In this document: positions 51,866-60,211 of the stretch, piece by piece | Position numbering within the stretch: the stretch's first letter is position 1 | Layout: each line of letters starts with the position of its first letter | NCBI RefSeq assembly: GCF_000715505.1 | Contig: NZ_JHEH01000003.1 | Coordinates: 124,001-188,000, forward strand | DNA from: Thioclava dalianensis | Lineage (GTDB): Bacteria > Pseudomonadota > Alphaproteobacteria > Rhodobacterales > Rhodobacteraceae | Length of the DNA stretch: 64,000 bases | Direction: 5' to 3' | The notes under the pieces: generated by a model | Database searches by the model: none | What the model was told of the DNA's origin: nothing | The model's input: only the letters and a program-made list of their open reading frames with translations | Translations under genes and position numbers: made by a program

Positions 51866-53041
51866 ATGAACGAGATGTCCAAAACCCACGAACAAGATCT
51901 CCAAGCGGCGCTGCCCCGGATCGATTTTCTCTATCTCTCGGAAGACGACATGATCGCGGCCGGTGTGACCGACATGCCCGGCTGCGTCGATTGCATGGAA
52001 GAGATGTTCGGCCTGCTGCATTCGGGCGATTACCGGATGGCTGGCGCCAACAATGACAGCCACGGTGCAATGGTCATGTTCCCCGAAAACTCGCCCTTTC
52101 CGACCATGCCCAAACCCACCGCCGACCGCCGCTTCATGGCGATGCCCGCCTATCTGGGCGGCAGCTTCTGCACCGCCGGGATGAAATGGTACGGCTCCAA
52201 TATCGCGAACCGCGACAAGGGGCTGCCCCGCTCGATCCTGATGTTCACGCTCAACGACGCCGATACCGGCGCGCCGCTGGCTTTCATGTCGGCCAACCTG
52301 CTGTCGGCCTATCGCACGGGCGCAGTACCGGGTGTGGGCGCACGCCATCTGGCACGCAAGGACTCGCGGATCGTGGGGATCTACGGGCCCGGCGTGATGG
52401 CGCGCACGACGCTCGCGGCCTTTATGGCCGCCTGCCCCAAGATCGATACGGTCAAGATCAAGGGGCGCGGCCAGAAAAGCCTCGACGCGTTCATCGGCTG
52501 GGTCAAGGAGACCTATCCGCAGATCACCCAGATCGAACTGGTCGACGATATCGAGGCGGTCGTGCGCGGCTCGGATCTTGTGACCTATTGCGCCTCGGGC
52601 GAGACGGGCGATCCGTCCGCCTATCCGATCCTCAAGCGCGAATGGCTCAAGCCCGGTGCCTTTGCCGCGATGCCTGCGTCGTGCGAGATCGACGCGGCGA
52701 TGGAGGCCAGGGATGTGCGCAAGGTGGTCGACAATACCGGCCTTTATGAGGCCTGGTTCGAAGAGCTGCCCAAACCCGCGCATGTGCATGTGCCCGTGAT
52801 CGGCGTGAAGTTCATGGACATGATCGCAGAGGGCCGGATGGACAAAAGCGAGCTTGAGGATCTGGCCGATATCGTCGCAGGTGCCACCCCCGGTCGCCAG
52901 AACGACGAAGAGATCATCATCATGTCGGTCGGCGGGATGCCCGTCGAAGACGTGGCATGGGGCACCCAGATCTACCGCAACGCGGTGGCAAAGGGCATCG
53001 GCCAGACGCTCAACCTGTGGAACGAACCGGCCCTGCGCTGA
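51866..53041 (+). CDS. Ornithine cyclodeaminase/mu-crystallin family protein
   Basis: A 391-residue NAD(P)-binding enzyme of the family that includes ornithine cyclodeaminase and ketimine reductases. AMPAYLGGSFCTAGMKWYGSN near residue 90-110 matches the substrate Lys/Arg region, and GIYGPGVMARTTLAAF (about 172-187) is the nucleotide-binding loop, with PGV replacing the usual TGV. It is longer than EutC. Probably forms or reduces a cyclic imine from the imported amino acid. ATG 51866 is chosen, with only a weak ribosome site; ATG 51875 is possible. Confidence 0.78.
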   Translation: MNEMSKTHEQDLQAALPRIDFLYLSEDDMIAAGVTDMPGCVDCMEEMFGLLHSGDYRMAGANNDSHGAMVMFPENSPFPTMPKPTADRRFMAMPAYLGGSFCTAGMKWYGSNIANRDKGLPRSILMFTLNDADTGAPLAFMSANLLSAYRTGAVPGVGARHLARKDSRIVGIYGPGVMARTTLAAFMAACPKIDTVKIKGRGQKSLDAFIGWVKETYPQITQIELVDDIEAVVRGSDLVTYCASGETGDPSAYPILKREWLKPGAFAAMPASCEIDAAMEARDVRKVVDNTGLYEAWFEELPKPAHVHVPVIGVKFMDMIAEGRMDKSELEDLADIVAGATPGRQNDEEIIIMSVGGMPVEDVAWGTQIYRNAVAKGIGQTLNLWNEPALR

Positions 53042-53060
53042 TCGCGACACCCTCCCCCAC

Positions 53061-53095
53061 GCGTGCCGCAGGCCAATTTCGGGCCTGCGGCACGC
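53061..53095. other. Long intercistronic hairpin before the Rid gene
   Basis: A perfect 14-bp inverted repeat (GCGTGCCGCAGGCC at 53061-53074, complement at 53082-53095) with loop AATTTCG. It starts 20 bp after the upstream stop and ends 20 bp before the rid start. No U-tract follows, so it is more likely an mRNA-stability or partial-termination element. Confidence 0.6.
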
Positions 53096-53114
53096 TCTGA
53101 CATATGAGGCACAG

Positions 53115-53537
53115 ATGACCCAAATCACCAAGATCAAGACCGGCACCAAGCTGGAAGAGCTCAGCAGCTACTCGCGCATCGTCGCGGTAGATAACTGGAT
53201 TTTCGTCTCCAACACCGCCGGACGGAACCCCGAGACAAAGGAAATCCCCGAGGATCTCGAGGCCCAGACCCGTCAGGTCTTTGCCAATATCGAACGTGCG
53301 CTTGCAGCCGCAGACTCCAGCCTCGCCGATGTCGTGGCAACCCGCGTCTTCATTCAGGACCCTGCCGATACGCAGGCCGTAATGACGCTCTTTGGCGAGA
53401 TGTTTCGCGGGGTCGACCCGACCACGACCGTGACCTGCCCGCCGCTTGGCTCAGGCGTCTACAAGGTCGAGATCGAGGTCACCGCCTATCGCGGCGCAGC
53501 CTCTGCACCGACCGAGCGCAAGACCATCGCGATCTGA
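53115..53537 (+). CDS. Rid-family protein (RidA/YjgF-like)
   Basis: A 140-residue trimeric Rid-fold protein. NWIFVSNTAGRNPETKEIPEDLEAQTRQVFANIERALAAA and VVATRVFIQDP are family-typical, as is the closing YKVEIEVTAYR. The Arg that binds the substrate carboxylate in RidA (the R of PARTTVEV) appears to be Thr here (DPTTTVTCPPL), so it is probably one of the Rid4-7-type groups rather than a true enamine deaminase. GAGG lies 6 nt before ATG 53115. It sits between an imine-handling and an amine-oxidising enzyme, which fits an imine-processing role. Confidence 0.78.
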   Translation: MTQITKIKTGTKLEELSSYSRIVAVDNWIFVSNTAGRNPETKEIPEDLEAQTRQVFANIERALAAADSSLADVVATRVFIQDPADTQAVMTLFGEMFRGVDPTTTVTCPPLGSGVYKVEIEVTAYRGAASAPTERKTIAI

Positions 53538-53568
53538 TCGCCCCCAACGTTTGACAAAGGAGAGTTTC

Positions 53569-54867
53569 ATGGCACCTCGGATTGCTCCGGTGCAGACCAC
53601 TCAGGACCTGCCCGCACGCAGCACCGTCGTCATCATCGGTGCGGGTATCGTCGGCCTCTCGGCCGCGCTCACGCTGGCCGAACGCGGCGTGCCGGTGGTC
53701 GTGCTGGAGAAAGGCCGGATCGCGGGCGAGCAGTCTTCGCGCAATCTGGGTTGGGTGCGCAAGATGGGGCGCGCGGCCCCCGATGTGCCGCTGGCGCAGA
53801 CGGCAGACCGGCTTTGGGCCGGGCTGCCCGAACGCACCGGCCATGAGGTGGGCTATGCGCGCGCCGGGATCATGTATCTGGCGCGCACCGAAGAAGAGAT
53901 GGAGATGCATCGCGGCTGGATGGCCTCGGTGGCCGATCTCGATCTGGACTCACAGCTTCTCAGCGCCTCGCAGATCGACGCGATGGTGCCGGGCGGCGTG
54001 GGCACATGGGCGGGCGGCATCCACACCGCCTCGGATGGCCGGGCAGAGCCGACGCTGGCCTCCAGCGCGATTGCCAATGCGGCCATCGCCAAGGGCGCGA
54101 TCATCGTCGAGCATTGCGCTGTGCGCACGCTCTCGCGCGCGGGCGGCAAGGTGAGCGGCGTGGTCACCGAACGCGGCGAGATCGCCTGCGATCAGGTGCT
54201 GCTCGCGGGCGGTTTGTGGTCGCGCCGTTTTCTCGGCAATCTCGGGGCCAACCTGCCGACCCTGCCGCTGATTTGCTCGGCCTTTCGGACCGCGCCGATG
54301 GAGGGACCGACCGAGATCGCCGTGGGCGGACCCGATTTCTCGTTTCGCAAACATCGCGATGGCGGCTTCATCATCACCCAGCGCGGAGCCTTGCGTGCGC
54401 CGTTGACGCTCGATCACCTGCTGATCGGGCGGCGCTATCTCGATCAGCTCAAGGGCGGGGGCAAGTTCCTGCGTATCGCCGTGGGCCGCGAGACTTGGCG
54501 CGATCTGACGCTGGCGCGGCGTTGGGGGGGCAATAAACCCAGCCCGTTCGAGACGGTCCGGGTGATGGACCCGCCGACGATCCCCACGCTCAATTCCGAG
54601 GCGATCGACAATCTGCGCGCAGCATGGCCTGCCTTTGCCGATGTAAAGATCGAAGAGGCATGGGCGGGAATGATGGACATCACGCCCGATTCCCAGCCGG
54701 TGATCGGTCCAGTCGCCGCCATTCCCGGACTGACGCTGGCCACCGGTTTTTCGGGCCATGGCTTTGGCACCGGCCCCGCTGCGGGCCAACTGGCCGCCGA
54801 GCTTGTCATCGGCGCACAGACCGTGATCAGCGCGAGCCCCTACCGGCTCGAGCGCTTCGCGGCCTGA
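53569..54867 (+). CDS. FAD-dependent amino-acid oxidase/dehydrogenase (DAO/DadA family)
   Basis: A 432-residue FAD oxidoreductase. The dinucleotide motif VVIIGAGIVGLSAALTLAERG (about residues 19-39; GxGxxG at 23-28) and the closing GFSGHGFGTGPAAGQLAAEL segment define the DAO fold. It would oxidise an amino acid or cyclic amine to an imine. AAAGGAG lies 8 nt before ATG 53569. Last gene of the permease group, followed by a terminator. Confidence 0.82.
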   Translation: MAPRIAPVQTTQDLPARSTVVIIGAGIVGLSAALTLAERGVPVVVLEKGRIAGEQSSRNLGWVRKMGRAAPDVPLAQTADRLWAGLPERTGHEVGYARAGIMYLARTEEEMEMHRGWMASVADLDLDSQLLSASQIDAMVPGGVGTWAGGIHTASDGRAEPTLASSAIANAAIAKGAIIVEHCAVRTLSRAGGKVSGVVTERGEIACDQVLLAGGLWSRRFLGNLGANLPTLPLICSAFRTAPMEGPTEIAVGGPDFSFRKHRDGGFIITQRGALRAPLTLDHLLIGRRYLDQLKGGGKFLRIAVGRETWRDLTLARRWGGNKPSPFETVRVMDPPTIPTLNSEAIDNLRAAWPAFADVKIEEAWAGMMDITPDSQPVIGPVAAIPGLTLATGFSGHGFGTGPAAGQLAAELVIGAQTVISASPYRLERFAA

Positions 54868-54885
54868 GCCCTCGATAGTAAGAGG

Positions 54886-54916
54886 ACCGGGGGCAGGATC
54901 ACTGCCCCCGGTTTGT
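54886..54916. terminator. Bidirectional terminator after the DAO-type gene
   Basis: Perfect 11-bp stem ACCGGGGGCAG (54886-54896) with complement at 54902-54912, loop GATCA, then TTGT. It separates the convergent DAO and DUF3237 genes. Confidence 0.65.
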
Positions 54917-55389
54917 CAGGTCACCATGAAGACCCGGATCAGCACCTGCTTGGGATCCATCGGATCCTCAAAATGCAACCGCTCCACCGTTCCGATAAAC
55001 TGCCGCGTGTTCAGCCAGTCATAGCGGCCCTGCGCGACGGTGAATTTTACGTTGGAATAGGCATAGACCTCATCGGGGCCGGTCGGGCTGAGACAGACCC
55101 GGTTGTGCACGGTGATCACCACGCCATCCTCGGTCTCCATCTCATAGAGCGCGTCGAGTTCCACCGTGCCGTCTGAAAGATAGAGCTGGCGGTCGGCACC
55201 GCCCGCCAGAACGCGCCCGCGCAGCTGCGGCCCCTCGAAGATCCCGCCTCGGATCGGCACGATCATCCGCTGACCGCGCGGTGTCGGCCCCAGATCCCGA
55301 ACCGGATCAAGATCGACGCGGGCATCATAGGTGAATTCGAATGTCGGCAGCACCAATGGGATTTTTGGCATCGAAGTATAAAGCGTCAC
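54916..55389 (-). CDS. DUF3237 (UPF0311) family protein
   Basis: A 157-residue single-domain beta-barrel-like protein of the DUF3237 family: VLPTFEFTYDARVDLDPVRDLGPTPRGQRMIVPIRGGIFEGPQL near the start and the closing LIRVFMVT. No enzymatic activity is established. GTG 55389 has GGAGG 5 nt upstream and is preferred to the later ATG. It follows the ABC binding-protein gene, so it may act in hydroxycinnamate metabolism. Confidence 0.76.
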   Translation of the reverse strand: MTLYTSMPKIPLVLPTFEFTYDARVDLDPVRDLGPTPRGQRMIVPIRGGIFEGPQLRGRVLAGGADRQLYLSDGTVELDALYEMETEDGVVITVHNRVCLSPTGPDEVYAYSNVKFTVAQGRYDWLNTRQFIGTVERLHFEDPMDPKQVLIRVFMVT

Positions 55390-55431
55390 GCAACCTCCCT
55401 GCCCCCGTTAGGGGCTTCCATTTAGGGGATC

Positions 55432-55449
55432 GCGCCCCCGCGGGGGCGC
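55432..55449. other. 18-bp perfect palindrome between the ABC binding-protein and DUF3237 genes
   Basis: GCGCCCCCGCGGGGGCGC, with GCCCC/GGGGC arms also nearby (55401-55415). It is in the 66-bp gap and without a U-tract. A role as an mRNA hairpin that favours the upstream binding protein is possible. Confidence 0.4.
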
Positions 55450-55455
55450 AACCGC

Positions 55456-56781
55456 TCAGAGTTTCGAGAGCAGCGTAAGATCGCCCTCGATCTCAAGGCC
55501 TTCGGGGGATTTCGGCCCCTTATAGACGATCTCCAACTCGTATTTGTATTTGCCGCCCTTGCGCCTGCGCCATTGCCCGCCCGAAAGCGTCGTCTGCGCG
55601 ATGCCCGGGATATCGCTATGGGCAAAGTCGACTTTGCCGATGATGGTCTCCATATCGACATTCTGGAGCGCCTTGCGCAGGGCCTCGCTGTCGCCGGGCG
55701 CGCCGCTCGATTTGAGCGCCTGCACCGCCACTTCCCAGACCGCATGGGTATAGCCCAGAACCGGGGTCCATTGCCGTTGCTCGGCGCTTTCCCATTGCGT
55801 CGCGAGCGCCTGCGCGCTCTGCCCGGTCAGCGTGGAATGATAGGGAAGCTTGGGTGACCACCACACTTCAGTGGACAGCCCGTCGCCGCGATCGCCCAGC
55901 GCATCAATGCCGCCGGGGAACAGGAAAGCCCCCGCGACGGTCGCGATCTCGGGCTTGTAGCCGGTCTGCGCGGCAGTGCGCCAGAACGCTGCGAAATTAT
56001 CGGCAAACATGAAGCCGCTCAGGATCTGGCAGCCGCTGGTCTTGAACAGGTTCACTTGGTTCGAGAAATCGCTGGTGCCCAACTTGAACATACCGCCATC
56101 GACCGTCTGATAGCCGCCTTTCGTCAGATAGGCAGGCAGACCGTGCTGCGGATCGGCAAAGCCGCGCGCGGCGGCCTGATCGACGAAGCTGACAGCGACC
56201 TTGTCATCAAGCTGCGCCTTGTAGGGGGACCACATCCCCAGATAGGTCTCGCTGATATCGGTCGAGGCAAAGCAGAAATGGAAGTTCCACGGCGTGCCAT
56301 TATTGGAGTAGTTCTTCGGCCCGCCCAACATGCCCACCACCGCGTCGGCGGGCAGGATCGTGGAGAGGATCGGGGTCTTGTTCACAATCGCCATGCGCCC
56401 CGCTCCGATGGCGGCCACCGCATCGGATGCGACGATCAGATCGACCTTATTACTGGTCATCAGCCCAATCGCGGCTTGCGTGGCGGTGTTGACGTCGCTG
56501 CGGCTGTCGCGCAGCTCGATCTGCACCGAATAGGTCTTGCCGCCAATCTCCAGACCGCCGGAAAACAGCTTATCAAGCTGCTTGTGCACGAAGTCGGTCG
56601 CGATCCCGAAGAGCGCGCCCGGTCCGGACATCGGAGCGATCCAGCCGATCTTGATCGTACTGCTGCCCGAGGCATGGGCTGCCGGAAAATAGAATGACGC
56701 CGCACCAGCGCCCAACCCCATAAGGACCGTCCGCCGCGCAATGCGCGTGCCCCCCGCAGATGCGGGTTTCGTTGAGTTCAT
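55456..56781 (-). CDS. ABC transporter substrate-binding protein (Liv/urea-type, Tat signal)
   Basis: A 441-residue periplasmic binding protein of the branched-chain amino-acid/aromatic-acid family. The N-terminus has a twin-arginine signal (ARRTVLMGLGAGAASFYFPAAHA, RR at 16-17). KIGWIAPMSGPGALFGIATDF starts the mature domain. Placed near livM-H-F and the hydroxycinnamate genes, it resembles aromatic-acid receptors such as CouP in context. GGGAG lies upstream of ATG 56781. Confidence 0.82.
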   Translation of the reverse strand: MNSTKPASAGGTRIARRTVLMGLGAGAASFYFPAAHASGSSTIKIGWIAPMSGPGALFGIATDFVHKQLDKLFSGGLEIGGKTYSVQIELRDSRSDVNTATQAAIGLMTSNKVDLIVASDAVAAIGAGRMAIVNKTPILSTILPADAVVGMLGGPKNYSNNGTPWNFHFCFASTDISETYLGMWSPYKAQLDDKVAVSFVDQAAARGFADPQHGLPAYLTKGGYQTVDGGMFKLGTSDFSNQVNLFKTSGCQILSGFMFADNFAAFWRTAAQTGYKPEIATVAGAFLFPGGIDALGDRGDGLSTEVWWSPKLPYHSTLTGQSAQALATQWESAEQRQWTPVLGYTHAVWEVAVQALKSSGAPGDSEALRKALQNVDMETIIGKVDFAHSDIPGIAQTTLSGGQWRRRKGGKYKYELEIVYKGPKSPEGLEIEGDLTLLSKL

Positions 56782-56996
56782 GACCTTCTCCCTTGCATTG
56801 ACACTGAATGTCTTCAGCTCCTCCGTTGCTCATAATGCGAGAATGTGGCATCATGTCAATCAAATGATCGGATCATTTGATTGACATCCGGAGACGCCGC
56901 GTGATTACACAAGTTCAGGATGAAAGAGACAGATGCGAACGCCTGCGCCGGGGGCCAGCGCCGCGCAGGTCTACGGGTATCGCAAGGAGTTGGGTG

Positions 56997-57467
56997 TCAG
57001 CTCTGCTGCCAGATCTTGGTCAGAAGGGTGCGCAGCATGGCCCGCTCACTCGGATCCAGACGCGCCAGCAGGCGGTCTTCATGCGCGACGAGGGCCGCAA
57101 AGGCTGTGCGCGCGGTCTGCGCCCCCTCGGGCGTCGGGAACAGGTGCTGGATGCGCTGATCTCCGGGATCGGTCTCGCGATAGATCAAGCCGCGCTTTTC
57201 CAGATCGCTGAGGATCGGGACGATATTGGCGCGTTTGATGCGCAGGCGTCTGCAGGTATCGGCAGCACTCAGCCCCGGATGCTCGACGATACACATCAGC
57301 ACGCTCACGGGCACCGTGCGCAGCTCTGTCGGGGCCAAAGCACTCAGCGCGCCTTGAAGATCAAAGATCGAGGCCTGCCGAAGGTGGAAGCCAATCAACT
57401 CGTTGAGCCGCTCCGCCCCGCCCTCGGATGCAGTCTCCGTCCGCTTGTCGCGCGCCCTGTCCGGCAT
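56997..57467 (-). CDS. MarR-family regulator of the hydroxycinnamate locus (FerR/CouR-like)
   Basis: A 156-residue MarR protein (winged helix about residues 55-120: LSAADTCRRLRIKRANIVPILSDLEKRGLIYRETDPGDQRIQHLFPT). Divergent from the hydratase/lyase gene with two operator-like repeats between, as for FerR/FerC/CouR, which bind hydroxycinnamoyl-CoA. GGGAGG precedes ATG 57467. Confidence 0.83.
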   Translation of the reverse strand: MPDRARDKRTETASEGGAERLNELIGFHLRQASIFDLQGALSALAPTELRTVPVSVLMCIVEHPGLSAADTCRRLRIKRANIVPILSDLEKRGLIYRETDPGDQRIQHLFPTPEGAQTARTAFAALVAHEDRLLARLDPSERAMLRTLLTKIWQQS

Positions 57468-57509
57468 CGCAGCCTCCCGTTTCAGACATCCGCCTGCTCA
57501 CGGTGATAT

Positions 57510-57551
57510 TGCTATACAGCATAGCAGTCAATTGCTATGCTTCATAACAAT
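57510..57551. promoter_or_regulatory. Tandem MarR-type operators between marR and the hydratase/lyase gene
   Basis: Two 19-bp inverted repeats: TTGCTATACAGCATAGCAG (57510-57528) and TTGCTATGCTTCATAACAA (57533-57551), 23 bp apart centre to centre, about two turns. Consensus TTGCTATNNNNCATARCAR. They lie near the MarR start and well upstream of the hydratase start. Strongly suggests co-operative dimer binding. Confidence 0.7.
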
Positions 57552-57737
57552 AATCGGTCCGCTTCGATTCGTAGGCCGATATGTCATTGGAAGGAGGAGT
57601 TTCACATGACCGCCGCATGCAGCCCGCTGGCAGGGCTTTTGCCGGCCCCGAGGCCCGCGCCTTCCCCGCTTTGAACGCACAGATACGGATTTTCCCGGAC
57701 CGCCAGCCAGCGGCTCGGGCCCTTCAAGGAGACTATG

Positions 57738-58571
57738 ATGGCTAATGATCACGATACCGTCGCCTATGATGTCGAGGATGGCATTGCATGGCTGCGCTTC
57801 AACCGCCCCGACAAGCGCAATGCGATGAGCCCGACGCTCAACCGGGCGATGACGGCAGCGCTCGATGAACTGGAATTTCGCGACGATGTTTCGGTGCTGG
57901 TACTGACCGGTGAGGGTCAGGCCTGGACCGCCGGGATGGATCTCAAGGAGTATTTCCGCGAAACCGAAGCCCATGGCCTCAAAGGCGTGCGCAAGGCGCA
58001 AAGCGAGTCCTATGGCTGGTGGCGTCGCCTGCGCTGGTACCAGAAACCCACGATCGCGATGGTCAATGGTTGGTGCTTTGGCGGCGGCTATGGCCCGCTT
58101 TACGCCTGCGATCTGGCCTTTGCGGCGGAAGAGGCGAAGTTCGGTCTCTCTGAGATCAACTGGGGTATTCTGCCCGGTGGCGGGGCCACCAAGGTCGCCG
58201 TCGAGCTGATGCCGATGCGCAAGGCGATGTATCACGCGATGACCGGCGAGATGATCGATGGTGCGACGGCCGCACAATGGGGCTTGGTGAACGAGGCTCT
58301 GCCGCTCGACCAGCTCAAGGCCCGGGTGACCGAGGTCGCCAATGTCCTCGCCGCGAAAAACCCCGTCGCGCTGAAGGCTACGAAGGATGCGGTGCGCCGC
58401 GTGGGCCTGATGGCCTATGACGAGGCCGAGGATTACCTCGTGCGCGCGCAGGAGGCCGCGAATTCCTTCGACAATGAGGGCCGCAAGGAAGGCATCCGTC
58501 AGTTCATCGACGAGAAGTCCTACAAGCCCGGTCTGGGGGCCTATGACAAATCGCGCCAGTCTTCGGACTGA
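57738..58571 (+). CDS. Hydroxycinnamoyl-CoA hydratase/lyase (feruloyl-CoA hydratase/aldolase)
   Basis: Hydrates feruloyl- or p-coumaroyl-CoA and cleaves it to acetyl-CoA and vanillin or 4-hydroxybenzaldehyde. The 277-residue crotonase-fold protein has NRPDKRNAMSPTLN, WTAGMDLKEYFRE, KPTIAMVNGWCFGGG and FGLSEINWGILPGG with catalytic Glu139, very close to the Pseudomonas enzyme Ech/HCHL. AAGGAG lies 6 nt before ATG 57738; ATG 57735 is only 3 nt away. Followed by the CoA ligase. Confidence 0.88.
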   Translation: MANDHDTVAYDVEDGIAWLRFNRPDKRNAMSPTLNRAMTAALDELEFRDDVSVLVLTGEGQAWTAGMDLKEYFRETEAHGLKGVRKAQSESYGWWRRLRWYQKPTIAMVNGWCFGGGYGPLYACDLAFAAEEAKFGLSEINWGILPGGGATKVAVELMPMRKAMYHAMTGEMIDGATAAQWGLVNEALPLDQLKARVTEVANVLAAKNPVALKATKDAVRRVGLMAYDEAEDYLVRAQEAANSFDNEGRKEGIRQFIDEKSYKPGLGAYDKSRQSSD

Positions 58572-58594
58572 AGCGGCCAAAAGGGAGGAGGAAC

Positions 58595-60088
58595 ATGATG
58601 GTGCTCAACACACCTGATCCGGTGGCCCTTGGCGCGGGTCTCCGGCCCGACGCGCTGGCCGCGATTGAGCTTGTGACGTCGCAACGCTGGAGCTACCGCG
58701 CGCTGGATCTCGACATTCAGCGCGCGATCACCGCGCTCAGCGCACAGGGCATCGGCCCGTCAGACCGGGTCGCCGCACTCGCGCATAACAGCGTGTACCT
58801 GATCATCCTGCAACAGGCGCTGATGCGGATGGGGGCGATCTTGGTCCCGCTGAACTGGCGGCTGTCTGCATCCGAGCTTGCGCGTCTGCTGGAGGATTGC
58901 GATCCAAAGCTGCTCTATTGCGACCGCGAAGTGCCGCCGCTGCCCGAGGGCTGCCGGGCGCTCAGCTTCGACAGCTTCCGCACGGCGCTTGCGACCGCCA
59001 ACCCCGCGGCACGCCGCCCCCCGGGTTCGGCCAGCACGCCCTGCATCATTCTCTATACGTCGGGCACGTCTGGGACGCCCAAGGGCGCCCTGCTTACCCC
59101 GACCTTCCTGATGGCGACGGCGGTGAATTTCAGCGTTCTCGGCGAGGTCGGCGCGGGCGCCACCTTCCTGTGCGACACCCCGATGTTTCATGTCATCGGC
59201 ATCGTCACACAGATCTGGCCCACATTGCTTCAGGGGGGAAAGATTGTCGTCTCGACCGGGTTCGACCCCGTCGAGACGAATGAGCGGCTCGGCGATCCTG
59301 AGCTGGGTGTCACGCATTACTTCTGCGTGCCCCAAATGGCCAATGCGCTCGCCCAAGCTGAGAATTTCGACCCGTCGCAATGGCGCAGCCTCAAGGCGCT
59401 GTTCACCGGCGGCGCGCCGATCCCGGCCAGCACGATCCATGCGTGGCTGGATCGCGGCGTGAAACTGGTCGATGGCTACGGGATGACCGAGACCGGCACC
59501 ACGCTGGGCATGTCGCTTGCGCCAGAGCTGCTGCGGAGCAAGGCCGGGACGGTGGGCCTGCCCGGCCCACTCACCGCGATCCGGCTTGTCGACGAGGCGG
59601 ATCGCGACGTCCCCGAGGGCACACCGGGCGAGATCCTCGTGCGCGGGCTGAGCGTGATCGAGGGCTATTGGAACCGCCCCGAAGAGCGCGCGCGCAGCTT
59701 CACCGAGGATGGCTGGCTGCGCACCGGCGATATCGGGCGGCGCGACAGCGATGGCTATATTGCCATCGTCGACCGGCGCAAGGACATGTTCATCTCGGGC
59801 GGGGAGAACGTTTATCCGCTTGAGGTGGAAACAGCCCTTAGCACCCATGCGATCGTGCGCGAAGTCGCCGTGATCGGCATCGCGGATGCGACATGGGGCG
59901 AGGTCGGCTGCGCCTTTGTCGTGATAGAGCCCGGCGCGCGGCCCGATCATGACGCGCTCACCGCCCATTGCCGCGCGCTGATCGCGCATTACAAAGTGCC
60001 CAAACGCTATGAGTTCGTGGAGACCCTGCCCCGGACGGCCTCGGGCAAGGTGATGAAACACGTGCTGAGCAAACAGCTCGCGGAGTGA
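58595..60088 (+). CDS. Acyl-CoA synthetase (hydroxycinnamate:CoA ligase type)
   Basis: A 497-residue AMP-forming ligase that activates the substrate for the preceding hydratase/lyase. The P-loop YTSGTSGTPKG (154-164), GYGMTETGTT, TGDIG and the catalytic C-terminal Lys in TASGKVMKH are intact. GGAGGAGGAAC precedes the start. Feruloyl/p-coumaroyl specificity is inferred from the operon. Confidence 0.87.
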   Translation: MMVLNTPDPVALGAGLRPDALAAIELVTSQRWSYRALDLDIQRAITALSAQGIGPSDRVAALAHNSVYLIILQQALMRMGAILVPLNWRLSASELARLLEDCDPKLLYCDREVPPLPEGCRALSFDSFRTALATANPAARRPPGSASTPCIILYTSGTSGTPKGALLTPTFLMATAVNFSVLGEVGAGATFLCDTPMFHVIGIVTQIWPTLLQGGKIVVSTGFDPVETNERLGDPELGVTHYFCVPQMANALAQAENFDPSQWRSLKALFTGGAPIPASTIHAWLDRGVKLVDGYGMTETGTTLGMSLAPELLRSKAGTVGLPGPLTAIRLVDEADRDVPEGTPGEILVRGLSVIEGYWNRPEERARSFTEDGWLRTGDIGRRDSDGYIAIVDRRKDMFISGGENVYPLEVETALSTHAIVREVAVIGIADATWGEVGCAFVVIEPGARPDHDALTAHCRALIAHYKVPKRYEFVETLPRTASGKVMKHVLSKQLAE

Positions 60089-60145
60089 CGCGCGCTCAGA
60101 GACCTCGATCCCGGTGGCTCTGGGCTCCAAGACAGTGCGATGGCC

Positions 60146-60179
60146 TAAAAAACGCCCCCCGACCTTGCGGCCGGGGGGC
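60146..60179 (-). terminator. Rho-independent terminator for the outer-membrane channel gene
   Basis: On the minus strand GCCCCCCGGCC pairs with GGTCGGGGGGC around a GCAA tetraloop, followed by GTTTTTTA. Strong stem with a clear U-tract for the leftward gene at 60212-61108. No T-run follows on the plus strand. Confidence 0.85.
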
Positions 60180-60211
60180 TGAGCGTTCGGCGTCGAGGGA
60201 AGGAAAACCGC

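Noticed and set aside
60151-60190. Terminator for the rightward acyl-CoA synthetase
   Set aside because: No T-run follows the stem on the plus strand; the U-tract is on the minus strand, so it belongs to the channel gene.
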